DNA of 64,000 bases from Dysosmobacter sp. Marseille-Q4140 (lineage in GTDB: Bacteria > Bacillota > Clostridia > Oscillospirales > Oscillospiraceae): NCBI GenBank assembly GCA_018228705.1, contig CP073694.1, positions 2,604,001-2,668,000 on the forward strand, read 5' to 3'. The translations under genes and the position numbers were made by a program. Below the pieces are notes generated by a model, which made no database searches, was not told where the DNA came from, and worked only from the letters and a program-made list of their open reading frames with translations. Shown here one piece after another: positions 41,665 through 50,802 of the stretch (positions within the stretch are counted from its first letter, which is position 1; the number at the start of each line of letters is the position of its first letter).

Positions 41665-42297
41665 TCAGCCAGGCGTCTGCCAAGGCTTTTTCGCGGTCAC
41701 GCAGAGCCAGTTGCGCCGGGAGACGCGGTCTGTGCGTACCTGGCAGAACCCCGCGGATCGCAGAAAGTGCTCCAGCTGCGCTGCGGTGTAAATCTTCATG
41801 CCTTTGATGATGGCACACCATTTTTCCTGAGCGGGATCGGAGCCGTCGGCTTCATTGCAGATCAGAAAGCAGCCGCCCGGTTTCAGGACCCGAAGCATCT
41901 GGCGGAAGCTCTGCTCCGGATCCGGCCAGAAATAGACGGTCTCAAAGGCGGTGACCAGATCGAAGGCACTGTCGGGAAAGGGAAGAGACGCCACGTCTCC
42001 CACCATGACCCGGCAAAGACCAGCGGCCACGGCCCGGCGGTTGACCTTTTCTGCTTTGTCTGCGCTTACAGGGGAGTGGTCCAGCCCAATGACCAGCCCG
42101 CCGGAAAAACGCTTCCGCATGGCGGCCATGTTGGCGCCGCCTCCGCAGCCTGCATCCAGCACCAGGCTGCCGTCCTTTAACTCCAGGTGCTGCATGCCCC
42201 AGCGGGCCACGGAGGCATGGCCCCGGTTCATCATGGACACCATGATTTTTCCGCCCAGGCCCTGCGGATTTCGGGTGTGTTCAAAGAAATTGTGCAT
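41665..42297 (-). CDS. Class I SAM-dependent methyltransferase
   Basis: 210 residues. SAM-binding motif I LVLDAGCGGGANMAAM, motif II GLDHSP, DVASLPFPDSAFDLVTAFETVYFWPD (acidic post-motif) and LRVLKPGGCFLICNE. It is a UbiE/Methyltransf_11 type enzyme of unknown substrate. The start is the ATG at 42297, 10 nt after GGAGGG; the in-frame ATG at 42366 lacks a ribosome site. A 16-bp palindrome lies 110 bp upstream and probably regulates it. Confidence 0.85.
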   Translation of the reverse strand: MHNFFEHTRNPQGLGGKIMVSMMNRGHASVARWGMQHLELKDGSLVLDAGCGGGANMAAMRKRFSGGLVIGLDHSPVSADKAEKVNRRAVAAGLCRVMVGDVASLPFPDSAFDLVTAFETVYFWPDPEQSFRQMLRVLKPGGCFLICNEADGSDPAQEKWCAIIKGMKIYTAAQLEHFLRSAGFCQVRTDRVSRRNWLCVTAKKPWQTPG

Positions 42298-42407
42298 GAT
42301 CGCTTGACCCTCCTCGTTTGTGTGGATTGAACTTCCGCTGTTCCCCGCAGGGGTCCCGGCCGGCATCCAGCGGGAGCACGGGGCGGCTGCGGATGGTATG
42401 CAATGGT

Positions 42408-42423
42408 GTTAGTTTAAACTAAC
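42408..42423 (-). promoter_or_regulatory. 16-bp perfect palindrome upstream of the methyltransferase
   Basis: GTTAGTTTAAACTAAC at 42408-42423, probably an operator for a TetR- or GntR-like repressor. A second, looser palindrome with CATATAG (42547-42553) and CTATATG (42568-42574) arms lies 125 bp upstream. Confidence 0.6.
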
Positions 42424-42631
42424 CATATGCGGATTGTAGCACGCTGTCCGGCAATATGCAAGGGGTGACCGGCGCAAATCCTGTGCGGGTCCGTGCCGGC
42501 CAATTTTTCGGATTCCGGGCCTGCAATTTGCCGGACAACGTAGCATCATATAGCTGGCTTTAGCTAACTATATGCCACCAGATCCAGCATAAAGGCAGGT
42601 AAGTTCTGATATTGACGATTGGGAGAGCAAT

Positions 42632-42930
42632 ATGGTGAGTAAATTTTTGACAAACGGAGGACACGGTTTGATCCGCTGGAGCGGCAGTATGCCGGGCGTA
42701 CGGATCTGCCAGTTTGAACTGGAGGAGTCCTGGGCGGAAAAAATGCGGGCCATTCCGCTTGCGGGGGCGCCTGGCCATTTTGAGATGGTTTTCTGTCAGG
42801 GCGGGAGTGCCATCGCCGAACGCATGCATGCCGCTCCGGCAAGGTGGAGGCGGAGAACGTCTTTTTGCGCTCCGAAGTGTTCGGGTTCCGCTCTTTCAAA
42901 ATCAGCGGAGAGTTGAAAGGATCCGTCATG
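42632..42930 (+). pseudogene. Degraded AraC-type sensor domain (frameshifted fragment)
   Basis: Frame 1 reads MVSKFLTNGGHGLIRWSGSMPG, then MRAIPLAGAPGHFEMVFCQGGSAIAERMHA, like the N-terminal domain of AraC-family regulators. It then degenerates, while another frame from about 42838 continues the domain (GKVEAENVFLRSEVFGFRSFKISG). No AraC helix-turn-helix follows; the blaI promoter begins at 42959. I read this as a decayed, frameshifted gene; a short live gene is less likely. Confidence 0.4.
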
Positions 42931-42958
42931 ACCGCCTGCTGCCGGCGCGGAAAGACAC

Positions 42959-43012
42959 TTGACAAAGAAATTATACGGCTGTATAATAAAATCGAATTAT
43001 ACGAGTGTATAA
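42959..43012 (+). promoter_or_regulatory. Consensus promoter with two BlaI-type operators
   Basis: Perfect TTGACA (42959-42964), 17-bp spacer and perfect TATAAT (42982-42987). Two palindromes TTATACGGCTGTATAA (42971-42986) and TTATACGAGTGTATAA (42997-43012) cover the -10 and the start region, the placement expected for autorepression by BlaI. Confidence 0.88.
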
Positions 43013-43027
43013 AAAGGAGGCAGGCTG

Positions 43028-43414
43028 ATGGAGCAGGAGATCAAACGGCTGGGAGATGCCGAACTGGAGATCATGCAGGCAGTGTGGCGGGCGGAGGGAC
43101 CGGTCAGCGCCAGCGAGGTGCGCGCGGCCCTCCGGGGCCGGCGGGACTGGGCGCTGGCCACGCTGATGACGGTTCTGAAGCGCCTTTGTGACAAGGGGTT
43201 TCTCCTGTGCGAAAAGCAGGGGCGGAACAATCTGTACCGGGCGCTGATCGCGGAGGAGACCTATCAGCAGCAGGAGGGCCGCACGGTGCTGGAAAAGCTC
43301 TACGGCAACTCCGTGACCGGTCTGGTGGCGTCGCTGTACGCAGGAAAGTCCATTGACGATGCGGACATGGCGGAGCTCAAGCGCTTTTTGGAGGAATGGG
43401 AGGGCGGAACATGA
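43028..43414 (+). CDS. blaI: BlaI/MecI/CopY-family repressor
   Basis: 128 residues: winged helix LGDAELEIMQAVWRAEGPVSASEVRAAL, then RDWALATLMTVLKRLCDKGFLLCEKQGRNNLYRALI, and a dimerisation tail. BlaI proteins are cleaved when the partner BlaR1-like membrane protease senses a cell-wall signal. The gene overlaps the next one by ATGA and is controlled by two palindromes at its own promoter. It starts after AAGGAGG. Confidence 0.93.
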   Translation: MEQEIKRLGDAELEIMQAVWRAEGPVSASEVRAALRGRRDWALATLMTVLKRLCDKGFLLCEKQGRNNLYRALIAEETYQQQEGRTVLEKLYGNSVTGLVASLYAGKSIDDADMAELKRFLEEWEGGT

Positions 43415-45351
43415 TGGAGTCCTTTGTCATCGATCTGCTGCGGACGTCCCTGGTGGTGGGGGCGGCCGCCTGTGCGCTGGCCGCCGCGGCCCGGCCGTGG
43501 TACCGGCGCTTTTCCGCCGGGGGAAGGAACCGGCTGTGGCTGCTGCTGTCGATTTTGCTGCTGGCGGGACCCTTTCTGCGGCCGCCTCAGGCCTACCGCA
43601 TCGCCTTGCCCGCCGCCGTTTCGGCTCCGGCGGAAGAGGCCTACCGCGGTCAGGCCGCCGCGCCGCAGTCTGCGGGAGAGACGGGGGGAGAGACGGCGGG
43701 AGAGACGGCGGAGAGCGTCCCCCAGACCGCTGCGGCACCGGCCCTGCAGGCCGCTGCGCCGGAGGAGGGGGAAAGCTCCGCCCGGCTGCCGTCCGTGACG
43801 CCGGAAACAGCCGCCCAGTGGATCTGGGGAGTGGGGGCCGCCGCCTTTGTGCTGTGGCAGGCCGGGGGAGAGTTCCTTTTCCGCCGCCGGGTCCGCCGGT
43901 GGGACGTTCCGGAGGAGGACGAGGCGGTACTGGCGCTGTACCGGTCGGTGCTGCCCGAGGTGCCCCATCCGCCGCTGCTGCGCTGCGCCGCCGTGGAGAC
44001 CCCGGTGCTGGCGGGGGCGCTGCGGCCCAGGCTCCTGCTGCCAGAGCGGACGTATGAGGCGGAGACGCTGGGCTACCTGTTCCGCCATGAGCTGTGCCAC
44101 CGGAAGAGCCGGGATATCTGGCGCAAGCTGCTGTATCTGACGGCAAATGCCGTCCACTGGTTCAACCCTGCCGTGTGGCTGCTGCGCCGGGAGGCGGAGC
44201 GGGATCTGGAGCGGCTGTGCGACGAGCGGGTGGTGGCCGCGGCGGGGGCCGCGGAGCGCCGGGCTTACGGCGCGGTGCTGCTGGATGCAGCCGGATCCAT
44301 CCGGGGACCGGCAGCCTCCACGTACATCTCCAATGACGCCAGGGCCCTGCGGGACCGGCTGGAGAGCATCCTGCGCCCCGGCAGGCGCAGCGGCCGGGTC
44401 TGGACGGCGCTGGCGGGCCTGGCGGTCTGCGGCGCGGTGGTGCTCACCGGCTGCTTCGGCGGCGCAGAGGTCCCCGCGGACACGGCGGAGAGCATCGGAA
44501 CAGACCGGGAGATCCAACACATCCTGATCCTGGGCACTGCGCAGAATACGCCCCAGCTGAGCTGCGACGCGGTGCTGCTGGTGACATGCGACTATGACCG
44601 GCCTGCCCTGGATGTCCTGAGTATCCCGCGGGATACCTACTTCGCTCAGGCGGAGGGGACGGCCAAGACGCCCGGCAGAGGCGCCTTTTCCTCCGACACG
44701 CCTCTGGAGACGGCGGCGGAGCTGGTCTCCCAGCTGACCGGTACCCGTGTGGACGCCACAGTGATCGTCGACGCGGAGGCCCTGGCCGGCCTGGTGGAAG
44801 CCGTGGGCGGCGTGACCTGCGCCGTTCCCCGGGATATGGACTACGACGACCCGGCCCAGGGGCTGTCCATCCACCTGACGGAGGGCACCCGGCACCTGGA
44901 CGGAGAGCAGTTCGTGGGGCTTCTGCGCTACCGGCTGGGGAACGATCTCAGCGAGAGCTATCCCCAGGGGGACCTGGACCGGATCCGAACCCAGCAGCAG
45001 GCCATCGGGGCCCTGGCGGAGGCGGTCTGCGGATGCTCCCTGGAACAGATCGCGGACCTGACAGCCTTGGCGGCTGAGAGCGTGACTACGGACCTCTCCG
45101 CTCAGCAGCTGCTGTATCTGAGCAAGGGGCTCCTGTCCGGCGGTCTGTCCGCGGAGGATGTGACCTGTTCCACGCTGCCGGGGGCGAATGGCTCCATCTG
45201 GAGCGAGGAATACCAGTGCCATCTGAGCTACTGGATCCCCGCCGGGACGGAGGAGATCAGTGGGATGCCGGACCTGAGCGATCCCCAGTCGGCGGCGGAG
45301 ACGGACCGGCAGGCTATGGAGGCGGCGGGGGCCGTTCCCCATGACCCGTGA
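43411..45351 (+). CDS. M56 (BlaR1-type) membrane peptidase fused to an LCP domain
   Basis: 646 residues. Membrane segments near 8-30, 40-58, 138-160 and 343-365; a Gln/Glu/Ala-rich extracellular insert at 60-135. The M56 zinc motif HELCH has His226-Glu227-His230, followed by DLERLCDE. After the last membrane helix, instead of a beta-lactam sensor, there is a LytR-CpsA-Psr domain (about 375-545): VLSIPRDTYFA, GGVTCAVPRDMDYDD, LDGEQFVGLLRYR and DLDRIRTQQQAI. LCP enzymes attach polymers to peptidoglycan. The fusion suggests that an LCP-type ligand or cell-wall intermediate, not a penicillin, triggers cleavage of BlaI. The start ATG at 43411 overlaps the blaI stop. Confidence 0.88.
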   Translation: MMESFVIDLLRTSLVVGAAACALAAAARPWYRRFSAGGRNRLWLLLSILLLAGPFLRPPQAYRIALPAAVSAPAEEAYRGQAAAPQSAGETGGETAGETAESVPQTAAAPALQAAAPEEGESSARLPSVTPETAAQWIWGVGAAAFVLWQAGGEFLFRRRVRRWDVPEEDEAVLALYRSVLPEVPHPPLLRCAAVETPVLAGALRPRLLLPERTYEAETLGYLFRHELCHRKSRDIWRKLLYLTANAVHWFNPAVWLLRREAERDLERLCDERVVAAAGAAERRAYGAVLLDAAGSIRGPAASTYISNDARALRDRLESILRPGRRSGRVWTALAGLAVCGAVVLTGCFGGAEVPADTAESIGTDREIQHILILGTAQNTPQLSCDAVLLVTCDYDRPALDVLSIPRDTYFAQAEGTAKTPGRGAFSSDTPLETAAELVSQLTGTRVDATVIVDAEALAGLVEAVGGVTCAVPRDMDYDDPAQGLSIHLTEGTRHLDGEQFVGLLRYRLGNDLSESYPQGDLDRIRTQQQAIGALAEAVCGCSLEQIADLTALAAESVTTDLSAQQLLYLSKGLLSGGLSAEDVTCSTLPGANGSIWSEEYQCHLSYWIPAGTEEISGMPDLSDPQSAAETDRQAMEAAGAVPHDP

Positions 45352-45571
45352 GACCGGCCGACGGGAGAGCGGAAAGCAGCAGATACCGCGGAAACCGCCG
45401 GAGCGGAGCGGACGGCCCATGTGGTCTGGGTCAGTGAGGAGGCGCGAATCGCGTCCTTTCATCCGGTGAAGGGGTATCTTCCCCGGCGCTTCTGGAACCA
45501 CGCCTTTTTATGGGCTATCTGTACTCCCTGCAAAGACGCAGCTTCCGCTTTCAGTGAAGGGGAGGGCGCGA

Positions 45572-45605
45572 AACAGCCGTGCCGGAAAGGCGCGGCTGTT
45601 TTTTT
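45572..45605 (+). terminator. Intrinsic terminator after the M56-LCP gene
   Basis: AACAGCCGTGCC (45572-45583) pairs with GGCGCGGCTGTT (45589-45600), followed by a T-run to 45605. The rest of 45352-45707 shows no gene; a TATAAT at 45653-45658 may serve the histidine kinase. Confidence 0.8.
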
Positions 45606-45707
45606 AACATCTGCCGGAGCAATGACGGCTACCATTTCCTGCCGGAAGGGAGTATAATAAAAAATAGCGAAATCAGGGGGAGGTCCCTGTCGGGAGGGTA
45701 TGGCGTG

Positions 45708-48272
45708 ATGAAGAGAAAGACCATCCGCTTTTTGTGGGTCAGTCTGGCGGTCCTGGCCGCGCTGTGCGTGGCGGTGTTCGCGTGGCTTAATCAGACTATG
45801 GTGCAAAAGAGCAACGAGACCATCACCCGGGTGGCAAATATCTATATGGAGGAGATCAACACCCAGCTGCGGCGGCACTTTGACTCGCTGGTGGAAATGC
45901 AGCTGTCCCAGGTGGAGGGACTCATCCTGGCTGTGCCGCCCGAGACGGTGCGGACGATGGATGAGGACACCGTGCAGACCTTGACGGAAAAGGGGAGAGC
46001 CAGAGGTTTTACCTACCTGGCCCTGTACAACACCGACGGCCAGGCGGATATCCTGTATGGGGAACCGGTGACGATCCGGGAGGAGGACCGCTTTCTGGAT
46101 TCCCTGAACCAGGCGGAGCCGAAAGTCGTCCTGGGCGACACCGCCGCCGGTCAGGGTGTGCTGCTGCTGAGCGTGTCGGTGGGCTATCCGGTATCGGAGG
46201 GATATCCCATGCGGGACGGCAGCCGGTGCACCGCCCTGCTGGCCGGTGTGCCCGTGGAGTTGGTCAACCTGGCGCTGTCACTGGACGAGGACGAGACGCT
46301 GGTGTTCTCCCACATCATTGAGAGAAGCGGCCGCTTTGTGGTGAAGAATTCCCGGTTGGATACGGACAACTATTACGACTGGCTGCTGGCGCGGGGAGAA
46401 TTTGCCGGAAAGAGCCCGGAACAGGTGGTCTCCGAGATGCGCGGGAGCCTGGCTCAGGGAGGATTTTTCAGCATGGCCATGTCGCTGGACGGCCGGCATC
46501 GGCATGTCTACTGCTCTCCGCTGTCCAACTCCGAGTGGTATCTGGTCACAGTGATGCCCTACGGCGCGCTGGACGAGGCGGTGTCGGATCTGGGCAGTGA
46601 CCGGGCGGCCACCATGCTGGCCGGATGCGGGATCCTGCTGGCGGCCACGCTGGTGGTGTTCTTCCTGTATCTGCGCATGTCCCGGCGCCAGCTGGCGGCC
46701 GTGGAAAAGGCCCAGCGGGAGGCCGAGCGGGCCAACCGGGCCAAGAGCGAGTTCCTCTCCAATATGAGCCACGACATCCGCACTCCCATGAACGCCATCG
46801 TGGGCATGACCGCCATCGCCGCGGCCAATATGGACAACCCCGACCGGGTGGCCTCCTGTCTGCGGAAGATCTCCCTGTCCAGCCAGCACCTGCTGGGCCT
46901 GATCAACGACGTTCTGGATATGTCCAAGATCGAAAGCGGCAAGCTGACGCTGAACGTGGACGTCATCTGCCTGCGGGAGATCATGGAGAGCATCGTCAGC
47001 ATCATCCAGCCCCAGGTAAAGGCCAAGCGGCAGCTGTTCGACGTGTTTATCCAGAACATCCGGCGGGAGAACCTGTACTGCGACAGCGTGCGGCTGAACC
47101 AGGTGCTGCTGAACCTGCTGTCCAACGCCATGAAGTTCACCCCCGAGGAGGGCAGCATCACCGTGACGGTCTCTCAGGAGGATTCCCCCCGGGGCGAGGG
47201 CTTCGTCCGGACCCACTTCATCGTCCGGGACACCGGCATCGGCATGTCGGAGGAATTCCAGAAAAAGATCTTCGACTCCTTTGCCCGGGAGGACAGCACC
47301 CGCGTCCAGCGCACCGAGGGCACCGGCCTGGGTATGGCTATCACCAAATACATTGTGGATGAGATGCGGGGCACCATCGCCGTGGCCAGCCGGCGGGGCG
47401 AGGGCAGCGAGTTCCATGTGACGCTGGATCTGGAGACCGCTCCCGAGGACGACGAAACCATGCGCCTGCCCGACTGGGAGATGCTGGTGGTGGACGACGA
47501 CGAGCAGTTGTGCCGCTCCGCCGCCGACTCCCTCCGGGACATGGGCGTCCGGGCGGAGTGGGCGCTCAGCGGACCGCAGGCCATCGACATGGCCCGGGAG
47601 CGGCACCGCCAGGGCCGGGATTACCAGGTGATCCTGCTGGACTGGAAGATCCCGGGCATGGACGGCATCGAGACGGCCCGGCGCCTGCGGGCAGCCATCG
47701 GGGACCATGTGCCCATCCTGCTGATCTCCGCCTACGACTGGAGCGACATTGAGGACCAGGCCCGTCAGGCCGGCATCAGCGGCTTTTTGTCCAAGCCGCT
47801 GTTCAGGTCCACCCTGTACCACGGCCTGCTGCGCTTTGCCGGGGACGAGGCGGCCCGGCCGGAGGAGCCCCAGGAAACCGGCCGGGACTTTTCCGGCGTC
47901 CGCATCCTGCTGGCGGAGGACAACGAGCTCAACTGGGAGATCGCGAGCGAGCTGCTCACGGCTCAGGGCTTCCGGCTGGACTGGGCAGAGAACGGTCAGC
48001 GGTGCGTGGAGCTGTTCGAATCCGCTGAGGCCGGGACCTACGACCTGATCCTGATGGACCTGCGGATGCCGGTGATGAACGGCTACGACGCCACCCGGGC
48101 CATCCGTGCCCTTGACCGGCCGGACGCCCAGACCATTCCCATCATCGCCATGACCGCCGACGCCTTCTCCGAGGACATCCACCGGTGCCTGGAGTGCGGT
48201 ATGGACGCCCATATCGCAAAGCCCCTGGACATGCGGGAGCTGCTGCGCCTGCTGCAGCGGTATCTGCCGTGA
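45708..48272 (+). CDS. Hybrid sensor histidine kinase with two receiver domains
   Basis: 854 residues. Membrane helices at about 8-28 and 303-323 flank an extracellular sensor region of about 270 residues. The kinase core has the phospho-acceptor His in SNMSHDIRTPMNAIVG, N-box NQVLLNLLSNAMKFTP, DTGIGM and GTGLGMAITK. Two receiver domains follow: LVVDDDEQL, then LLDWKIPGMDG, and ILLAEDNELN, then LMDLRMPVMNGYDAT. Both carry the phospho-acceptor Asp. There is no HPt or output domain, so the phosphate goes to an external partner not encoded adjacently. The start at 45708 is 9 nt after GGAGGG. Confidence 0.92.
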   Translation: MKRKTIRFLWVSLAVLAALCVAVFAWLNQTMVQKSNETITRVANIYMEEINTQLRRHFDSLVEMQLSQVEGLILAVPPETVRTMDEDTVQTLTEKGRARGFTYLALYNTDGQADILYGEPVTIREEDRFLDSLNQAEPKVVLGDTAAGQGVLLLSVSVGYPVSEGYPMRDGSRCTALLAGVPVELVNLALSLDEDETLVFSHIIERSGRFVVKNSRLDTDNYYDWLLARGEFAGKSPEQVVSEMRGSLAQGGFFSMAMSLDGRHRHVYCSPLSNSEWYLVTVMPYGALDEAVSDLGSDRAATMLAGCGILLAATLVVFFLYLRMSRRQLAAVEKAQREAERANRAKSEFLSNMSHDIRTPMNAIVGMTAIAAANMDNPDRVASCLRKISLSSQHLLGLINDVLDMSKIESGKLTLNVDVICLREIMESIVSIIQPQVKAKRQLFDVFIQNIRRENLYCDSVRLNQVLLNLLSNAMKFTPEEGSITVTVSQEDSPRGEGFVRTHFIVRDTGIGMSEEFQKKIFDSFAREDSTRVQRTEGTGLGMAITKYIVDEMRGTIAVASRRGEGSEFHVTLDLETAPEDDETMRLPDWEMLVVDDDEQLCRSAADSLRDMGVRAEWALSGPQAIDMARERHRQGRDYQVILLDWKIPGMDGIETARRLRAAIGDHVPILLISAYDWSDIEDQARQAGISGFLSKPLFRSTLYHGLLRFAGDEAARPEEPQETGRDFSGVRILLAEDNELNWEIASELLTAQGFRLDWAENGQRCVELFESAEAGTYDLILMDLRMPVMNGYDATRAIRALDRPDAQTIPIIAMTADAFSEDIHRCLECGMDAHIAKPLDMRELLRLLQRYLP

Positions 48273-48276
48273 TCTG

Positions 48277-48307
48277 CCGTGCGCCCGCTTGCGGGCGCAC
48301 GGTTTTT
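48277..48307 (+). terminator. Intrinsic terminator after the hybrid kinase
   Basis: 12-bp perfect stem CCGTGCGCCCGC (48277-48288) and GCGGGCGCACGG (48291-48302), loop TT, then TTTTT. Confidence 0.9.
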
Positions 48308-48328
48308 CCCTGCCGTGGACAATGGTGG

Positions 48329-48357
48329 TTTACCGGCGGAAAAAAGTCTGATACAAT
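48329..48357 (+). promoter_or_regulatory. Promoter of the two-component operon
   Basis: TTTACC (48329-48334), 17-bp spacer, TACAAT (48352-48357), about 32 bp before the response-regulator start. Confidence 0.6.
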
Positions 48358-48388
48358 CAAAGGACCACTGATAAAGGAGGATACCGCC

Positions 48389-49063
48389 ATGGCCCCGTTG
48401 ATCCTGATCGCGGAGGATGACGCCGACATCCGCAGCCTGCTTCGGCTCTATCTGGAGGGGGAGGGCTTCCGGGTGGCAGAGGCCGCCGACGGCGCCGCCG
48501 CTCTGGACCTGGCCCGGGCCGAGCCGCCGGACATGGCCATTTTGGATGTGATGATGCCGGTGATGAACGGCTTTGAGCTGACCCGGGCCCTGCGGGCTTA
48601 CAGCGACGTGCCCATTTTGATCCTCTCCGCCAAGAGCCAGGACAACGACAAGATCCTGGGTCTGAACCTGGGCGCCGACGACTACATCGCAAAGCCCTTC
48701 AACCCGGTGGAGATCGTGGCCCGGGTCCGGGCCCAGCTGCGCCGGGCCGCCCGGACGGGGGGCGACGTGCTGCGGGTGGGGGATCTGGCCCTGGACACCG
48801 CCTCGTTCCAGCTGACCCGGGGCGGTACGCCCATCCCCTTGACGCCCATGGAGTACAAGGTCCTGGCCCTGCTCATGCGGGCCCCGGGGCGGATCTTCAC
48901 CAAGGTCCAGCTGTACGAAGGGGCGGTGGGCCCCTATTTCGAGGGAGACGACAACACGATGATGGTGCACATCTCCAAGCTGCGGGAGAAGATCGAGGAG
49001 GATCCCAAAAATCCTCGCTACATCATCACGGTGAGAGGATTGGGGTATAAGATTGAAAAATAA
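48389..49063 (+). CDS. OmpR-family response regulator
   Basis: 224 residues. Receiver with ILIAEDDADIRSLL, the phospho-acceptor Asp in MAILDVMMPVMNG and the Lys of YIAKPFNPVEI; C-terminal winged helix with PLTPMEYKVLALLMRAPGRIFTKVQLYE and RGLGYKIEK. It receives phosphate from the kinase that overlaps its 3' end. The ATG at 48389 follows AAAGGAGG by 8 nt. Confidence 0.94.
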   Translation: MAPLILIAEDDADIRSLLRLYLEGEGFRVAEAADGAAALDLARAEPPDMAILDVMMPVMNGFELTRALRAYSDVPILILSAKSQDNDKILGLNLGADDYIAKPFNPVEIVARVRAQLRRAARTGGDVLRVGDLALDTASFQLTRGGTPIPLTPMEYKVLALLMRAPGRIFTKVQLYEGAVGPYFEGDDNTMMVHISKLREKIEEDPKNPRYIITVRGLGYKIEK

Positions 49064-50669
49064 ACGACGCTCCGGCAGCCTCTTCGCGCTGCTGGCCCGG
49101 ACGTATCTGCTCTTTACGCTGACGCTGCTGGCCATCGCGGCGGGGGTGTTCTGCCTGTGGGAAGCGTGGCTGACGGACCTCTACCGCCCGGTGGACTGGG
49201 ACGGGCTTTTGACGGACCCGGCTCTGGAGAGCGGAGACTACGGCCGGGCGGCCCGGTCCCTTGCCAAAGGCGGCGGGGAATTTGCCGTCTATGACCAGGC
49301 GGGGCGGCTGCGCTACGCCTCCGGCGACGGCTTCGATCCGATCTGTACCGCCGGAGAACTGGACTGCGTGCCCCTTTACGGCGACGACGTGTCCACGACG
49401 GTGTTCCCCCGGCAGAGCCCCGACGGCGCGTCGGGCTATCTGCTCATCCGCCAGCGCTATGACGGCAGCGAGACCGCGCCCGCGGAGCTCATGGCCCTGG
49501 ATGGGGACTACCAAGTGACCTACGGCGGCTTTTCCGACGGCCGCACAGGCTATACCCGCCGGGAGTACCAGTATCTCACCGGCACCCGCTTTCCCGGCAC
49601 CCGCTTGGTGCGCCAGGAGATCTCCTCTGCCCGCGGTGAGGAGACGCTGCTGCTGCGGGAGCGGCTTTTGACGCCGGAGGAGGACCTGCGCCACTACCGG
49701 GAGTCCTGGCGGATCTGGCTTTTGTGTGTACCGCTGTACCTGCTGGGGGCAGGGGCCTTTTTGTGGTGGCTGAGCCGCAAGATCGGCAGGCCCCTGCGGC
49801 GGCTCAACGACGCCGTGGAGGCCCAGGCGGAGGGACGGTCGGTCCGGGTGGGCGAGTGCGGCGGCACCAGGGAGATCCGGCGCATCGCCGAGAGCTTCGA
49901 CCGCTTTGCCGACCGCCTGGACGAAAGCGAGGCGGAGCGGCGCCGCCTGGACCAGGGCCGCCAGAAGCTCATCGCCGATATCTCCCACGATATCAAGACC
50001 CCCGTCACCGTCATTGCCGGGTATGTGGACGCCATCTGCGACGGCACGGCGCCGCCTCAGGAGCGGGAGCGGTATCTCCGGGCCATCCGGGCCCGGGCGG
50101 AGACCCTGACGGAGCTGGTGGAGGCCTTCCACGAGTACAGCAAGGTGGAGCACCCGGCTTTCGTGCTCCACCGGGAGCGGACGGACCTGTGCGAGTTCCT
50201 GCGGGCGTATCTGGCGAAAAAGTACGGCGAGATCGACCTGGCGGGCTTCTCGCTGGAGGTGGCCATCCCGGAGCGGCCCCTCTTTTGCCGGCTGGACCGG
50301 CTCCAGTTCACCCGGGTGCTGGACAACCTCCTCACCAACGCCCTGCGCCACAACCGCCTGGGGACCGTGCTGTTCTTCGATGTGGAGCGGGAGGGGACCC
50401 AGGCCCTGGTGCGGGTGGCGGACAACGGCGCCGGTATCCCCCCGGAGCAGGCCGCCCGGCTGTTCGAGCCCTTCGTGGTGGGCAGCGAGGCCCGCTCCGG
50501 CAAGGGCAGCGGCCTGGGGCTGTCCATCACCCGGCGGATCGTGGAAAAGCACGGCGGCACCATCGTCCTCTCGCCCCGGCCGGGCCCCGGCCGCAGCACG
50601 GAGTTTTTGCTGCGCCTGCCCCTGGACCCGTCCCCGGCGCCGCCCCGGAGAGAAGAGACAGCCGAATAA
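49053..50669 (+). CDS. Sensor histidine kinase (partner of the OmpR-type regulator)
   Basis: 538 residues from a TTG at 49053, inside the last codons of the regulator gene (11-bp overlap). Membrane helices at about 12-36 and 221-244 bracket an extracellular sensor domain; a HAMP-like region follows. Phospho-acceptor His in ADISHDIKTPVTVIAGY, N-box RVLDNLLTNALRHN, DNGAGI and GKGSGLGLSITRRI. It probably controls the ABC export module encoded 130 bp downstream, since such kinases commonly lie beside MacB-like transporters. Confidence 0.92.
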   Translation: MKNKRRSGSLFALLARTYLLFTLTLLAIAAGVFCLWEAWLTDLYRPVDWDGLLTDPALESGDYGRAARSLAKGGGEFAVYDQAGRLRYASGDGFDPICTAGELDCVPLYGDDVSTTVFPRQSPDGASGYLLIRQRYDGSETAPAELMALDGDYQVTYGGFSDGRTGYTRREYQYLTGTRFPGTRLVRQEISSARGEETLLLRERLLTPEEDLRHYRESWRIWLLCVPLYLLGAGAFLWWLSRKIGRPLRRLNDAVEAQAEGRSVRVGECGGTREIRRIAESFDRFADRLDESEAERRRLDQGRQKLIADISHDIKTPVTVIAGYVDAICDGTAPPQERERYLRAIRARAETLTELVEAFHEYSKVEHPAFVLHRERTDLCEFLRAYLAKKYGEIDLAGFSLEVAIPERPLFCRLDRLQFTRVLDNLLTNALRHNRLGTVLFFDVEREGTQALVRVADNGAGIPPEQAARLFEPFVVGSEARSGKGSGLGLSITRRIVEKHGGTIVLSPRPGPGRSTEFLLRLPLDPSPAPPRREETAE

Positions 50670-50685
50670 GAGATCGGAAATGGGG

Positions 50686-50719
50686 ATCCCCCGGACCGCA
50701 CAGGTCCGGGGGATTTTTT
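50686..50719 (+). terminator. Intrinsic terminator after the sensor kinase
   Basis: 12-bp stem ATCCCCCGGACC (50686-50697) and GGTCCGGGGGAT (50703-50714), loop GCACA, followed by a T-run. Confidence 0.88.
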
Positions 50720-50802
50720 GCTTTCTTTGCAAATCTTAAGAAAACGCAAAGGGGCGGTAAAGACTGGGGCGGTATGATACACCGCAGAAAGGGGGCTGAC
50801 CC

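Noticed and set aside
39995..41821. 608-codon minus-strand frame opposite the DeoR gene
   Set aside because: Spans promoters, operators and a terminator; no motif or start signal.
43300..45501. 733-codon minus-strand frame opposite blaI and the M56-LCP gene
   Set aside because: Arg/Pro/Gly-rich antisense shadow of well-supported genes.
45352..45571. Small frame between the M56-LCP gene and the terminator
   Set aside because: No start signal or motif; it is probably the untranslated 3' end.
46278..48212. 644-codon minus-strand frame opposite the hybrid kinase
   Set aside because: Antisense shadow; composition follows the kinase codons.
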